A stretch of 64,000 nt of DNA from Actinomycetes bacterium (GTDB lineage Bacteria; Actinomycetota; Actinomycetes; Actinomycetales; Microbacteriaceae): positions 12,416-76,415 of the forward strand of contig JAEYZI010000079.1 of NCBI GenBank assembly GCA_023428065.1. Direction: 5' to 3'. The stretch's first letter is position 1, and each line of letters begins with the position of its first letter. This document shows, piece by piece, positions 35,876-44,540 of the stretch. A model generated the notes under the pieces. It ran no database searches and had not been told where the DNA came from. It was given only the letters and a program-made list of their open reading frames with translations. Position numbers and translations under genes: made by a program.

Positions 35876-36748
35876 TCAGTCCTCCAGGCCGGAGAACGCC
35901 TCGGCCGGGGGCTTCGTGCCGAACCACTTCTCGTAGAGCGCCTTGCCGCGCTCGTTCGCGTGGAACTCGGCCATGAACTCGTTGATCGCCTCGAGGAGCG
36001 TCGAGTTGCCCTTCTGGACCGCGAGGGCGTAGGTCGAGAGCTCGTCACCGTCGACGAGGCCCGGCAGCATGCGCATGGTGTCGTCCTCGCTCACCTTGTA
36101 GGAGAGCTGGAACACGCCGTCGATGATCGCGTCGGCCTGGCCCTGCTGCACCGCGAGGAGGGTCGCCACCTGCGTGTCGTAGTACTGCTTGGTCGCGTTC
36201 GGGAACGCCGCGTCGGCGAGAGCCTCGCCGCGCGTGCCCTTCTGGACGGCGATGGTCGCGTTGGCGAGCTCCTCGATCGACTCGATCGACGATCCCGCGG
36301 GAACCGCGACACCCTGGAAGGCGTTGATCTCGCCGACCTCGGCGAAGTCGACCTGCTCCTGGCGCTCCGGCGTGACCGTGAGGGTGAAGGAGATGACGTC
36401 GGCCTGGCCGCTCTGGAGGGTGGGGATACGGGCGTCGGCCGAGACCTCGAAGAGGTTCGCCTCGACCCCGAGGTACTCGGCGAGCTCGAGGGCGACGTCG
36501 ATGTCGAAGCCCTCGGGGTTGCCCGAGTTGTCCTTCATGCCGAAGGGCGGCGTGGTGAGGCCGACGCCGATGTTGATGACGCCGCGCTTCTGGATGTCGG
36601 CGAGGGTGCTGCCCTTCGCGTCCGTGTCGTCGCCGCCGGCCGACGGCGCGTCGCTACCGGCGCAGGCCGTGAGCAACGCGACGATCGCGCCGCCCGCGAG
36701 GAGGGCGGCCAGCCGACGCTTCGGCGATCGGGTGGAATGGTTCCTCAT
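35876..36748 (-). CDS. Polar-solute ABC transporter substrate-binding lipoprotein
   Basis: 290-residue family 3 solute-binding protein (PF00497). Signal peptide with lipobox LTAC (Cys29), then a Gly/Asp-rich linker and two lobes. The ligand-carboxylate arginine is expected in SFTLTVTPERQEQVDF and the hinge acid in ADAIIDG, both conserved, so an amino acid or other small carboxylate is bound. Since everything else in the regulon concerns sugars, acids and CoA, the ligand may be a carboxylated sugar derivative rather than an amino acid (inference). First gene of the operon; promoter and operator copy b lie upstream. Confidence 0.9.
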   Translation of the reverse strand: MRNHSTRSPKRRLAALLAGGAIVALLTACAGSDAPSAGGDDTDAKGSTLADIQKRGVINIGVGLTTPPFGMKDNSGNPEGFDIDVALELAEYLGVEANLFEVSADARIPTLQSGQADVISFTLTVTPERQEQVDFAEVGEINAFQGVAVPAGSSIESIEELANATIAVQKGTRGEALADAAFPNATKQYYDTQVATLLAVQQGQADAIIDGVFQLSYKVSEDDTMRMLPGLVDGDELSTYALAVQKGNSTLLEAINEFMAEFHANERGKALYEKWFGTKPPAEAFSGLED

Positions 36749-36820
36749 GATGGCTCTCCTTTGAGCAGGCCGAGCGGAGATGCTCGGGGTGGTGGGGACG
36801 GGATGTCGTCGCCGAGAAAG

Positions 36821-36838
36821 TCATATAGACGACTAGGC
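36821..36838. promoter_or_regulatory. HutC-type operator, copy b
   Basis: TCATATAGACGACTAGGC, 16 of 18 matches to the island consensus. It lies 73 bp upstream of the binding-protein gene and immediately downstream of the predicted -10 box, around or just after the transcription start. Confidence 0.78.
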
Positions 36839-36847
36839 GACGCTCTG

Positions 36848-36875
36848 AGATTACGCGATTGATCCGCCGTGTCAA
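36848..36875 (-). promoter_or_regulatory. Promoter of the ABC/CoA-transferase operon
   Basis: On the minus strand a consensus -35 TTGACA (36870-36875) and -10 TAATCT (36848-36853) are separated by 16 bp. Initiation would be near 36841, so operator copy b covers the first transcribed bases, a classical repressor position. Confidence 0.6.
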
Positions 36876-36908
36876 GTCGAACCTCCAGTAGACCATCGCC
36901 GGAGGGTG

Positions 36909-37769
36909 TCACCGCACCAGCGGGACCGCCGGAAGCGTCGTCGTGCGCACCCGATGCAGCCCCGTGGCGGAGGTCACGTAGAGGTCGTGTCCGTCGCCCC
37001 CGAACGCGACGTTCGTGACGACGTCGGGGATCTCGATGCGCAGGAGCTCATCGCCCGTGGGGGCGAGCACGACGAGCGCATCGTGGCTCGACGTCCAGAT
37101 CCGCCCCTCGACGTCGACGCGGAAGCCGTCCGCGTGACCCGGGTCGACGAGGTCCCGGCCCCCCGAGCACGCGCCGTCGACGACGTCGTAGACGCGGATG
37201 ACATCCGGGATCCCCGGGTCGCGATCCGAGCCCGTGTCGGCGACGTAGAGCAGCGACTCGTCGGGTGAGAACGCGAGGCCGTTGGGATGCACGATGTCGG
37301 TGATCACGGCGCGGAGCTCGCCGCTCGCCTCGTCGTAGCGGAACACGAAGCACCCCTCGTAGTCCTTGACCCCGTCGTTGCCGCGACCGAGGCCGTAGGG
37401 AGGGTCCGTGAACCAGATGGCGCCGTCGGAGGAGACGACGACGTCGTTGGGCGAGTTGAAGCGGCGCCCCTCGAAGCGGTCGACGATCGGCGTGACGACC
37501 CCGTCGACGTCGCGTTCGATGCGACGCTCCTGATTGGAGCACTGCACGACCGCGCCGCCGAGGTCGACCGCGCGCCCGTTGACGAAGCCCGCCGCCGGGT
37601 TGTGGACCGTGACCTCGCCGCTCGCCGGGTCGTACTCGAGGATGCGGTTGCGGGGGATGTCGCTGAAGCGGAGGACGCCGCGGTCCGCGAGCCAGGCCGG
37701 CCCCTCGGCCCACCCGGCCTCCTGCCAGAGGGTCTCGAGTCGGGCCCCGGGTGCGATGAGTTCGATCAT
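36909..37769 (-). CDS. SMP-30/gluconolactonase-family lactonase
   Basis: 286-residue six-bladed β-propeller of the SMP-30/LRE family. Metal and substrate residues are in WAEGPAWLADRGVL (Glu), NSPNDVVVSSDGAIWFTDPPYG (Asn, Asp) and HPNGLAFSPDESLLYVADTG. It should hydrolyse a sugar lactone to the free acid. This fits between the pyranose-oxidase-like enzyme or a dehydrogenase (making a lactone) and the fuconate-dehydratase-like enzyme (using the acid) of the same regulon. Divergent from the MmgE/PrpD gene with operator copy c between them. Confidence 0.88.
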   Translation of the reverse strand: MIELIAPGARLETLWQEAGWAEGPAWLADRGVLRFSDIPRNRILEYDPASGEVTVHNPAAGFVNGRAVDLGGAVVQCSNQERRIERDVDGVVTPIVDRFEGRRFNSPNDVVVSSDGAIWFTDPPYGLGRGNDGVKDYEGCFVFRYDEASGELRAVITDIVHPNGLAFSPDESLLYVADTGSDRDPGIPDVIRVYDVVDGACSGGRDLVDPGHADGFRVDVEGRIWTSSHDALVVLAPTGDELLRIEIPDVVTNVAFGGDGHDLYVTSATGLHRVRTTTLPAVPLVR

Positions 37770-37789
37770 GGCGCCAGGCTACCGGCCAC

Positions 37790-37807
37790 ATGTATAGACT
37801 ACTAGTC
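37790..37807. promoter_or_regulatory. HutC-type operator, copy c (weakest match)
   Basis: ATGTATAGACTACTAGTC, 12 of 18 matches to the consensus, retaining TATAGAC and CTAG. It lies 20 bp upstream of the lactonase start and 76 bp upstream of the MmgE/PrpD start, in the only intergenic region between these divergent genes. Confidence 0.55.
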
Positions 37808-37883
37808 CAATATTCGCCCGGCGAGGTTGCCGCGTCCGCTCCGCGGTGCTGACGGCCTCCGCAGGTCCCCGAGGAGCACGCAC

Positions 37884-39251
37884 ATGGCCGACATCATCAG
37901 CCCGACGACCGCCCGTCTCACCGACTACGTGGCATCGGCGCTCGGCACCGAGCTTCCGGACGACGTGCGGGAACGCACGCGCCTGCACCTGCTCGACACG
38001 CTCGCCGCGATCGTCTCGGGCGCGATCCTGCCCGCCGGCATCGCCGGTCGACGCTACGCCGAGACCGTGTCGGGCACCCCCTCCGCCTCCCTTCTGGGCT
38101 CGAGCGCGGTGTCGGACCCCGTCGGCGCGGCGATCGCCAACGGCATGGCCGCCCACGCCGACGAGTCGGACGACTCGCAGGAGTCGGGACAGATCCACCC
38201 CGGCTGCGGCATCCTGCCCGCCCTCCTCGTGGCCTCCGAGCTCACGCCGTCGACGGGGACCGACCTCGAACGAGCCGTCGCGCTCGGCTACGACCTCGGG
38301 TCGCGCTTCGGCGAGCTGCTCCAGGACGTCATGGACACCTTCCGCTCCTCCCCCGCGACCCACGCCTGGGGCCCCCTCTTCGGCGGCGGCTTCGCCGCGG
38401 GCGCCCTCAGCCGCTTCGACACGGACCAGCTCGTCACGCTCTTCTCGTACCTCACCCAGGAGGCCTCGGGGATCACGACGTGGCCGCTCGACAACCAGCA
38501 CGTGCTCAAGAGCTACGTGTTCGGGGGGATGCCGTCCGGCGCCGCGGTGCGCGCCCTGCGCTTCGTGCAGCTCGGCTTCTCGGGCTCGGGCGACGTGCTC
38601 GTGCCCGAGCGCCGCAACCTCCTCGATGCGCTCGGCATCGCCCCGGAACGCGCCGGGCACCTCGTCGACCGGCTCGGCGAGCGCTGGATCATGCGCGAGA
38701 GCGACATCAAGAGCCACACGGTGGGCTTCCCCGTGATCGCCCCCGTCGGCGTCGTCGAGCGTCTCGTCGCCGAGCACGAGCTCCGCGCCGACGAGGTCCA
38801 GCAGATCCGCGTGCACTACCACGAGGACTGGTACACGATCACGGCGAAGAGCCCGATGCCCGACGTGAACCTCCCCTACTGCCTCGCCGCGACGATCGTC
38901 GACGGCCGCCTCTCGTTCGCGGCCTCGCACGACACGGCCCGCATGTCCGACCCCGCGATCACCGCCCTCACCGACCGCGTGCGCCTGCTGCCGCCCACCG
39001 ACGGGCTCGACCGCTTCGACGTGCGGGTCGAGATCGACACGACGCGCGGGACGCTCGCCGCCGAGCAGAACGGCCCCATCCTCGGGCGGGCGGGCAACCC
39101 CATGAACCGCGAGCAGGTCGAGACCAAGGCCCGCGAGCTCCTCGAGCCCGTGCTCGGACACCGCACGGAGGCGCTCGTCGCCGCCACGCGCGACCTCGAG
39201 GCCGTGCGCGACGTGCGCGACCTCATCGCGCTCGCACGTCCGGAGAACTGA
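37884..39251 (+). CDS. MmgE/PrpD-family protein
   Basis: 455-residue member of the family that contains 2-methylcitrate dehydratase and cis-aconitate decarboxylase. The helical domain begins LTDYVASALGTELPDDVRERTRLHLLDTLAA and the active-site region AHADESDDSQESGQIHPGCGILPALL has the acidic/His cluster; KSHTVGFPVIAP is at the domain junction. It differs clearly from the prpD of the methylcitrate operon, so another dehydratase, decarboxylase or isomerase of a tricarboxylic or sugar acid is likely. ATG with GAGGAG upstream. Followed after 28 bp by the Hyi-like gene, one operon. Confidence 0.82.
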   Translation: MADIISPTTARLTDYVASALGTELPDDVRERTRLHLLDTLAAIVSGAILPAGIAGRRYAETVSGTPSASLLGSSAVSDPVGAAIANGMAAHADESDDSQESGQIHPGCGILPALLVASELTPSTGTDLERAVALGYDLGSRFGELLQDVMDTFRSSPATHAWGPLFGGGFAAGALSRFDTDQLVTLFSYLTQEASGITTWPLDNQHVLKSYVFGGMPSGAAVRALRFVQLGFSGSGDVLVPERRNLLDALGIAPERAGHLVDRLGERWIMRESDIKSHTVGFPVIAPVGVVERLVAEHELRADEVQQIRVHYHEDWYTITAKSPMPDVNLPYCLAATIVDGRLSFAASHDTARMSDPAITALTDRVRLLPPTDGLDRFDVRVEIDTTRGTLAAEQNGPILGRAGNPMNREQVETKARELLEPVLGHRTEALVAATRDLEAVRDVRDLIALARPEN

Positions 39252-39279
39252 CCCCGGTCGAACCCAGGAGGAGCCCCGC

Positions 39280-40056
39280 ATGCCTTTCACGCTGTCCGCC
39301 AACGTCGACGTCCTCTTCACGGAGGCCGGCGACGTGCCCGCACGCATCGCCGCCGCCGCCGACGCCGGGTTCGAGGCCGTCGAGTTCTGGACCTCGTCCG
39401 ACCGCGATGTCGACGCCATCCGACGGGTGGCGACCGACCGCGGCGTTCAGGTCACCTCGATGCTCGCCGAGCCCCGCACCAACATCACCTTCCCCGACGT
39501 CGACCTCGAGGCCTACTACGACGGCGTCGCGGCGACCGTCGACCGCGCGCGTCAGCTCTCCTGCCCGCGGATCGTCGTGAGCGGCGGCACGGGCTACATG
39601 CGCACGAAGCGTCCCGCGCAGCTCCAGCAGGTCGTCGACGTGTACTCCGAGATCGTCGCGCGCACCGAGGGATCCGGCGTCGAGTTCATGCTGGAGGCGT
39701 TCAACGTGCGCGTCGACCACCCGGGCGCGCTGCTCGACCGTACGCGGGATGCCGTTCAGGTGGTGCGCGCGGTCGACTCCGAGCGCTTCGGCATCATCTA
39801 CGACCTGTACCACTCGATCACCGAGGACGAGGACCCCGCGAGCATCTTCGCCGAGGCGGGCGACGTCATCCGCTATCTGCAGATCGCGGATGTGCCGGGC
39901 CGCGGCGAGCCGGGCTCCGGTTCGATCGACTGGCCGGCCCTCTTCGGCACGATCGCCGCGACCGGCTACGACGGGTACATCGGGCTCGAGTTCTACCCGA
40001 CGAAAGCGACCGCCGAGGCGATCGCCTACATCCAGCAGGTCAACGCCGCGAGCTGA
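39280..40056 (+). CDS. Hydroxypyruvate-isomerase-like TIM-barrel isomerase/epimerase
   Basis: 258-residue AP-endonuclease-2/xylose-isomerase-like TIM barrel. N-terminal FTLSANVDVLFTEAGDVPARI and the metal-binding series MLEAFN (Glu), IIYDLYHS (Asp, His), LQIADVPGRGEPGSGSIDW and GLEFYP (Glu) match Hyi and OtnI (2-oxo-tetronate isomerase). An aldose-ketose or oxo-acid isomerisation is expected; the exact substrate is unknown. AGGAGG ribosome binding site. Second gene of the operon starting at operator copy c. Confidence 0.83.
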   Translation: MPFTLSANVDVLFTEAGDVPARIAAAADAGFEAVEFWTSSDRDVDAIRRVATDRGVQVTSMLAEPRTNITFPDVDLEAYYDGVAATVDRARQLSCPRIVVSGGTGYMRTKRPAQLQQVVDVYSEIVARTEGSGVEFMLEAFNVRVDHPGALLDRTRDAVQVVRAVDSERFGIIYDLYHSITEDEDPASIFAEAGDVIRYLQIADVPGRGEPGSGSIDWPALFGTIAATGYDGYIGLEFYPTKATAEAIAYIQQVNAAS

Positions 40057-40065
40057 GCGCGCGAC

Positions 40066-40103
40066 GCCTCGCGGGCGGACTCAGCCGAGCCGCTCCGCGA
40101 GGC
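40066..40103. terminator. Possible bidirectional terminator
   Basis: Imperfect inverted repeat GCCTCGCGGgCGG … CCGCtCCGCGAGGC overlapping the stop of the atypical SDR gene, between it and the convergent Hyi-like gene. Confidence 0.4.
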
Positions 40104-41061
40104 GGTCGTACGCGGCGTCGATCACCGGGTCGACGACGCGGCGCTCGCGGAGCTCGTACCAGTCGAGGATGTCGCGCGACCCCTCCTCGAACGTCGTCGT
40201 CGCGACCCATCCGGGCACGAGGGTGCGGATCTTCGTGTTGTCGAACCACACCGAATGGGCGTAGTCGCCGAGCAGGCGACCGCGGAACTCGGGGAGCTCG
40301 CGCGCGATCGTTTCGCTCGCGACGTGCACGATCCGCGGCTCGACGCCGAGCCGACGGGCGAAGGTGTGCACGATGCCGTTCCAGGTCAGGTGCTCGTCGG
40401 AGGTGATGTGCACGGCCCCGCCGAGGGCGTGCGGGTTGCCGAGCAGTTCGACGAAGGCGCGCGCGAAGTCGCGCGAGTGGGTGAGGGTCCACCAGGAGGT
40501 GCCGTCGCCGTGCACGACGACGGGCTTGCCCGACAGCATCCGGTCGAGCGCCGTCCAGCCGCCGATGAGCGGCATGTTGCCGCCGTCGTAGGTATGGGAG
40601 GGGCGGACGATCGTGGCGGGGAAGCCGTCCTCCCGGTAGGCGGCCGCGAGCAGCTCCTCGCCCGCGATCTTGTCGCGCGAGTACTGCCAGTAGGGGTTGC
40701 GCAGGGGCGTCGACTCCGTGATGGGCAATTGCGCCACGGGCTTCTGGTACGCGGATGCGGACGACAGGAAGACGTACTGGCCGATCCGTCCGCGGAAGGC
40801 CTCGATGTCGGCGGCGACCTGCTCGGGGCGGTAGGCGCGGAAGTTCACGACCGTGTCGAACTCGCGACCGGCGATGGCCTCTCGGATGCTCGCGGGGTCG
40901 TCGGCGTCCCCGCGCAGTTCGACCGCGCCGGGCGGCACGGGGCGGGCTCGGTTGACGCCGCGATTCACGAGCGTGACGTCCCAGCCGCGTTCGAGAGCGC
41001 GGCGCGTCACCCACCACGAGATGATCCCGTTGCCCCCGATGATGAGCGCCCGTCCTCGCAT
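40081..41061 (-). CDS. NAD(P)-dependent epimerase/dehydratase-like atypical SDR
   Basis: 326-residue extended/atypical short-chain dehydrogenase. The Rossmann motif is ALIIGGNGIISWWVTRRAL; the variant G-G-N-G-I-I-S and the active-site region SSASAYQKP (with a shifted Tyr in YWQYSRDK) resemble chloroplast CSP41-like and plant progesterone-5β-reductase-like proteins rather than GalE. A sugar-nucleotide substrate is therefore not assumed. The ATG at 41061 is preferred over 41088 because GGAGAGG precedes it. Divergent from the Ldh2-type gene with operator copy d between. Confidence 0.75.
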   Translation of the reverse strand: MRGRALIIGGNGIISWWVTRRALERGWDVTLVNRGVNRARPVPPGAVELRGDADDPASIREAIAGREFDTVVNFRAYRPEQVAADIEAFRGRIGQYVFLSSASAYQKPVAQLPITESTPLRNPYWQYSRDKIAGEELLAAAYREDGFPATIVRPSHTYDGGNMPLIGGWTALDRMLSGKPVVVHGDGTSWWTLTHSRDFARAFVELLGNPHALGGAVHITSDEHLTWNGIVHTFARRLGVEPRIVHVASETIARELPEFRGRLLGDYAHSVWFDNTKIRTLVPGWVATTTFEEGSRDILDWYELRERRVVDPVIDAAYDRLAERLG

Positions 41062-41100
41062 CGCCGCGCGTCCTCTCCGTCGCGCCATCGCGACACGAAG

Positions 41101-41118
41101 TCATGTAGATGTCTAGAC
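41101..41118. promoter_or_regulatory. HutC-type operator, copy d (best match)
   Basis: TCATGTAGATGTCTAGAC, 17 of 18 matches to the consensus with a perfect GTCTAGAC. It stands 40 bp upstream of the Ldh2-type gene and 40 bp upstream of the atypical SDR gene, so one bound repressor can control both directions. Confidence 0.82.
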
Positions 41119-41157
41119 TATTGGGCGATTCAGCCGGTCGCAAAGCAGAGGAGTCCC

Positions 41158-42225
41158 GTGGTCGAGCGCTCTCCCTCCCCCGTCACGCTCGTCGCGCCCG
41201 TCGAACTGTGCACCTGGGCCGCGTCGGTGCTGAGGGCCGCGGAGACGCCCCCGGGCACCGCGGTCCGCGTGGCGGACTCCCTCATCGAATCCGAGCTCCG
41301 CGGCTACGCGTCGCACGGCGTGCTCCGCCTGCCGGGATACGTCGCGGCCATCCGCGACGGCCTCATCGACCCCGCCGCCACGCCCGAGGTCGTCGACGGC
41401 GGGCGCGGTGCCGTGGTCGTGGTCGACGGCCGCGACGCCTTCGGCCAGGTGACCGCGGGGGTGCTCGCCGACGAGCTCACGACGCGCGCGGCCGAGTCGG
41501 GCGTCGCGTTCGGCGTGACCCGGCGCTGCCGCCACGTCGGGCGGCTCGGCGAGTACGTCGAGCACCTCTCCGCACGCGGCTTCATCGGTTTCGCCACTGT
41601 GAGCGCCGAGCCCCTCGTCGCCGCGCACGCGGGCGGCCGCCGCATCCTCGGCACGAACCCGCACGCCTGGGGCTTCCCCGCAGGAAGGGATGAGCCGCCC
41701 GTCGTGATCGACTTCGCGACCTCGGTCGCCTCGGCCGGCCGCGTCTTCACGGCGGAGGCCCGTGGCGAGCGTGTCCCGGGCGGATGGCTGGTCGACTCCG
41801 CGGGCGAGTCCACGAGCGATCCCGCTGCGCTCCGCGCCGGTGGAGCGCTCCTGCCGTTCGGCGCGCACAAGGGGCTCGCCCTCTCGCTCGTCGCCGACAT
41901 GCTCGCGGGAGTGCTGAGCGGCACGGGATCGGGGAGCGACCCCGCGGCGTCCGGAGCACACGGGCTCGCGATGCTCGCGATCGACGTGTCGGCCTTCGGG
42001 CCCGCGGAGAAGTTCCGCGACGAGGTCGAGGCGCTGCGGCGACGCGTGGCCGCATCCTCGGATCGCGACGCCGCGCTGCCGGGCGAGGGCAGCGCTTCCC
42101 GCCGGCGCGCCGCCCTGCGCGACGGGATCGGCATCCCCGCGGCGACGATGCACGAGCTCCGGGGGCTCGCCCGCGCCCTCGGCACGGACGAGCCCCCGGG
42201 AAGCTCACCCAGGGGTGCTCAGTGA
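41158..42225 (+). CDS. Ldh2-family malate/lactate/diketogulonate-type dehydrogenase
   Basis: 355-residue NAD(P)-dependent dehydrogenase of the Ldh2 (YlbC/YiaK/ComC) fold. The catalytic histidine is in ELRGYASHGVLRLPGY, with RCRHVGRLGEYVEHLSARGF and NPHAWGFPAGRDEPPVVIDFATS as cofactor and substrate motifs; the C-terminal part is somewhat shortened and Ala-rich. Characterised members reduce 2-oxo acids (malate, ureidoglycolate, sulfolactate, 2,3-diketo-L-gulonate). A 2-hydroxy/2-oxo sugar acid is plausible here. GTG start with AGAGGAG; the end overlaps the convergent GMC gene by 7 bp. Confidence 0.85.
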   Translation: MVERSPSPVTLVAPVELCTWAASVLRAAETPPGTAVRVADSLIESELRGYASHGVLRLPGYVAAIRDGLIDPAATPEVVDGGRGAVVVVDGRDAFGQVTAGVLADELTTRAAESGVAFGVTRRCRHVGRLGEYVEHLSARGFIGFATVSAEPLVAAHAGGRRILGTNPHAWGFPAGRDEPPVVIDFATSVASAGRVFTAEARGERVPGGWLVDSAGESTSDPAALRAGGALLPFGAHKGLALSLVADMLAGVLSGTGSGSDPAASGAHGLAMLAIDVSAFGPAEKFRDEVEALRRRVAASSDRDAALPGEGSASRRRAALRDGIGIPAATMHELRGLARALGTDEPPGSSPRGAQ

Positions 42226-43697
42226 CGCAGCGCCCCCGCGGCGGCGCGCGCCGAACGGATCGCGAGCGCGACGCTCGTGATCGTGGGGTTGCAGGCCGTG
42301 GGCGTCGGGATCACACCGTTGCCGCCCACGTAGAGCCCCTCGACGCCCCACACCGCTCCCGTGGTGTCGCACACGCTCGTCTCGGGGTCGACCCCGAGAC
42401 GCACGGTGCCCATGAAGTGGTACGACGCGCCGGCGGGAAGAACGCGCGGCTCGACGAGCGGGGTGCCGAGCACGCCGGCGATGCGCCGCGACATCTCGAG
42501 CAGCCGGTGCTCGGTCTGCAGATCGCGCGCCGTCGAGTGGTAGCTGATGCGCATGGCCGGCATGCCGTAGGCGTCGGTCTCGTCGTCGCTGAACTCGACG
42601 CGGTCCTCGGGCGTGATCTCCTTCGTGCCGAAGAGCACGACGCCCACGGTCGACCCGGCCCACGGCTCACCCGTCGGGATGAAGCCGATCGGCGAGGCGT
42701 CGAGCTGCATGACCTGGCAGTGGAAGGGGAAGCCGTCCTCTTCCGAGTAGGGGATCCACGTGACGCCGCCGCGGCCCGCGATGTCGCGGAACTCGTCGCT
42801 CAGCTGCACGAAGGTGCGCACGTCCGCGTGGTCGTTGAGGTAGCGGCCGAGCGCCCACGGCCGGATGCCGGACGCGTGGAGCAGCTGCGGGGTGCGGAAG
42901 CTGTCGCCCGCGACGTACACGAGGCCCGCCGAGATCGTCTCGGTCGCCCCCGTGCGCACGTCGCGCACCTCGACTCCCGAGACCCGGCCGTCGGTCAGCA
43001 CGACCGAGGTGACGAGCGTCTCGGCGCGCAGCTCGACGGAGCCGTTCGCGAGCACGGGCGCCAGGATGCCGTCGGTGCCGGCCCACTCGACCGTGCCGTC
43101 CTCCCGCGGGCGCGCCGCGAGGGGCATGGGCTGCACGGGACGATCGGTCGACCCGCGCGGGAACTCCCGAGCCAGGGCGTCGATGATCGCCGCCGAGAGC
43201 GGGGCGTCGGCGAAGGTGCTCTGTGTGACGCCCAGGAGCGCGTCCGCCGCGTCGAGCACCTCGGTCATCTCGGCCTCGGGGATCTCGGCGATGATCTCCG
43301 TCCCGCCGGGCCGCGGGCACGCGCCCGTCCAGTGGGCGCCCATGCCGCCGACGTTCGTCGACATCGACGCGGCGGGGAGGCCCGTCGAGTCACTCGTCGT
43401 CATCCCGTCGCTCACGAGGAAGGTGCCGGGGCGCACCGCCTGAGGCGGGTGACCGGCGGCTTCCTCGCCCTCCGCGATGAAGTCGGTTCGCCGGGGGCCC
43501 TCGGACGCGGCCTGGGCGCGGGCGCGCTCGTCGGCGTCGACGATGCTGCGCACGTGCACCCCGGGAGGGTCCGCGATCACGGGGCCGGCCTCTACGATGA
43601 GGATGGTGGCGCGGGGGTCAGCCTCGGCGAGCGTTCTCGCGAACGCGCTGCCGACGGGCCCGCTGCCGACGACGACGACGTCGTAGACTTTGCTCAC
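42219..43697 (-). CDS. GMC oxidoreductase, pyranose-oxidase-like
   Basis: 492-residue FAD enzyme of the glucose-methanol-choline family. N-terminal dinucleotide motif VVVGSGPVGSAFARTL; VGGMGAHWTGACPRP aligns with the pyranose 2-oxidase segment where the histidine (H122 here) binds FAD covalently; near the end His427 (YHFMGTVRLG) and Asn470 (ACNPT) match the pyranose oxidase catalytic His-Asn pair. It should oxidise a sugar ring hydroxyl or C-glycoside at C2 or C3 with O2 or another acceptor. No signal peptide, so cytoplasmic. Bacterial relatives in Microbacterium and Arthrobacter act on glycosides. Divergent from the hutC-type regulator with operator copy e between. Confidence 0.85.
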   Translation of the reverse strand: MSKVYDVVVVGSGPVGSAFARTLAEADPRATILIVEAGPVIADPPGVHVRSIVDADERARAQAASEGPRRTDFIAEGEEAAGHPPQAVRPGTFLVSDGMTTSDSTGLPAASMSTNVGGMGAHWTGACPRPGGTEIIAEIPEAEMTEVLDAADALLGVTQSTFADAPLSAAIIDALAREFPRGSTDRPVQPMPLAARPREDGTVEWAGTDGILAPVLANGSVELRAETLVTSVVLTDGRVSGVEVRDVRTGATETISAGLVYVAGDSFRTPQLLHASGIRPWALGRYLNDHADVRTFVQLSDEFRDIAGRGGVTWIPYSEEDGFPFHCQVMQLDASPIGFIPTGEPWAGSTVGVVLFGTKEITPEDRVEFSDDETDAYGMPAMRISYHSTARDLQTEHRLLEMSRRIAGVLGTPLVEPRVLPAGASYHFMGTVRLGVDPETSVCDTTGAVWGVEGLYVGGNGVIPTPTACNPTITSVALAIRSARAAAGALRH

Positions 43698-43735
43698 CTT
43701 CGTTCCAATCTATTGAATGGGTGGGTAGGTCGGGT

Positions 43736-43753
43736 GTCTAGACGACTATATAA
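43736..43753. promoter_or_regulatory. HutC-type operator, copy e
   Basis: On the minus strand TTATATAGTCGTCTAGAC, 16 of 18 matches to the consensus. It is 39 bp upstream of the GMC gene and 49 bp upstream of the regulator gene, implying autoregulation. Confidence 0.78.
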
Positions 43754-43801
43754 CCCTCGGCTGCCCTCCCCGGTAGCCACCACACTCGACGAGGAGATCC
43801 C

Positions 43802-44515
43802 ATGGTGAACGCACGCCTGTACGAGGTGATCAGCCGCGACCTCACGGAGCAGATCACGTCCGGGCGCCTCAAGCCCGGCGAGCGACTCGAGAGCGAGACC
43901 AATCTCGCCTCTCGCTACGGGGTCAGCCGCATGACCGTGCGACAGGCGCTCGGGCTACTCGAGTCCGACGAGCTCGTCGCGCGCCGCCACGGCGCGGGCA
44001 CCTTCGTGTCGGAGAACCGCAGCGTCAAGCGCCGGGCGAACCGGCTCGCCCCGTTCAACGAGGAGTTGGGGCTCGACGCCGAGGACATCAGCACGACGGT
44101 CCTCGAGCGCGAGGTGGGTCACCCGCCGGAGGACGTCAGCCAGGCGCTCTTCTCCACCGTCGGCCCGACGGCCGTGCACATCGTGCGCGTGCGGTCGTAC
44201 CGCGGCGAGCCGATCGCCATCCAGGATTCGTGGATCCCCTACCTCCTCGCACCCCAGCTCGCCCACGGGCGACTCGTGCAGGGCTCCGTGTACAAGACCC
44301 TCGCCGCGCGCTCGGGCATCGAGATCGCGCGCGCCGAGCAGCAGGTGACGGCGACGCTCGCCGACGAGCACTCGGCGAAGCTCCTCCAGGTCGACGTGGG
44401 GAGCCCGCTCATCAGCACCCGCCGCGTCTCGCGCCTCGCATCGGGCGAGGTCGTCGAGGTCGCGTCGTGCCTCATGCGGCCGGAGTATCCGACGGTCTTC
44501 CGCCTCGAGCGCTAG
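43802..44515 (+). CDS. GntR-family (HutC/UTRA) repressor of the catabolic island
   Basis: 237-residue GntR regulator of the HutC subfamily. Winged helix at residues about 5-70 (ISRDLTEQITSGRLKPGERL, RYGVSRMTVRQALGLL, RHGAGTFVS), then a UTRA effector domain (about 90-235) with VRVRSYRGEPIAIQDSWIPYLLAP and a C-terminal TRRVSRLASGEVVEVASCLMRPE. HutC-type regulators bind GT-N-TA-N-AC; exactly this (GTCTAGAC) recurs in the six operators of the island. It is the only GntR/HutC gene in the region. Its effector is presumably a sugar, sugar phosphate or acid of the pathway. Confidence 0.92.
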   Translation: MVNARLYEVISRDLTEQITSGRLKPGERLESETNLASRYGVSRMTVRQALGLLESDELVARRHGAGTFVSENRSVKRRANRLAPFNEELGLDAEDISTTVLEREVGHPPEDVSQALFSTVGPTAVHIVRVRSYRGEPIAIQDSWIPYLLAPQLAHGRLVQGSVYKTLAARSGIEIARAEQQVTATLADEHSAKLLQVDVGSPLISTRRVSRLASGEVVEVASCLMRPEYPTVFRLER

Positions 44516-44540
44516 GCGCTCCCGCGGCGAGCGCCGCGGT

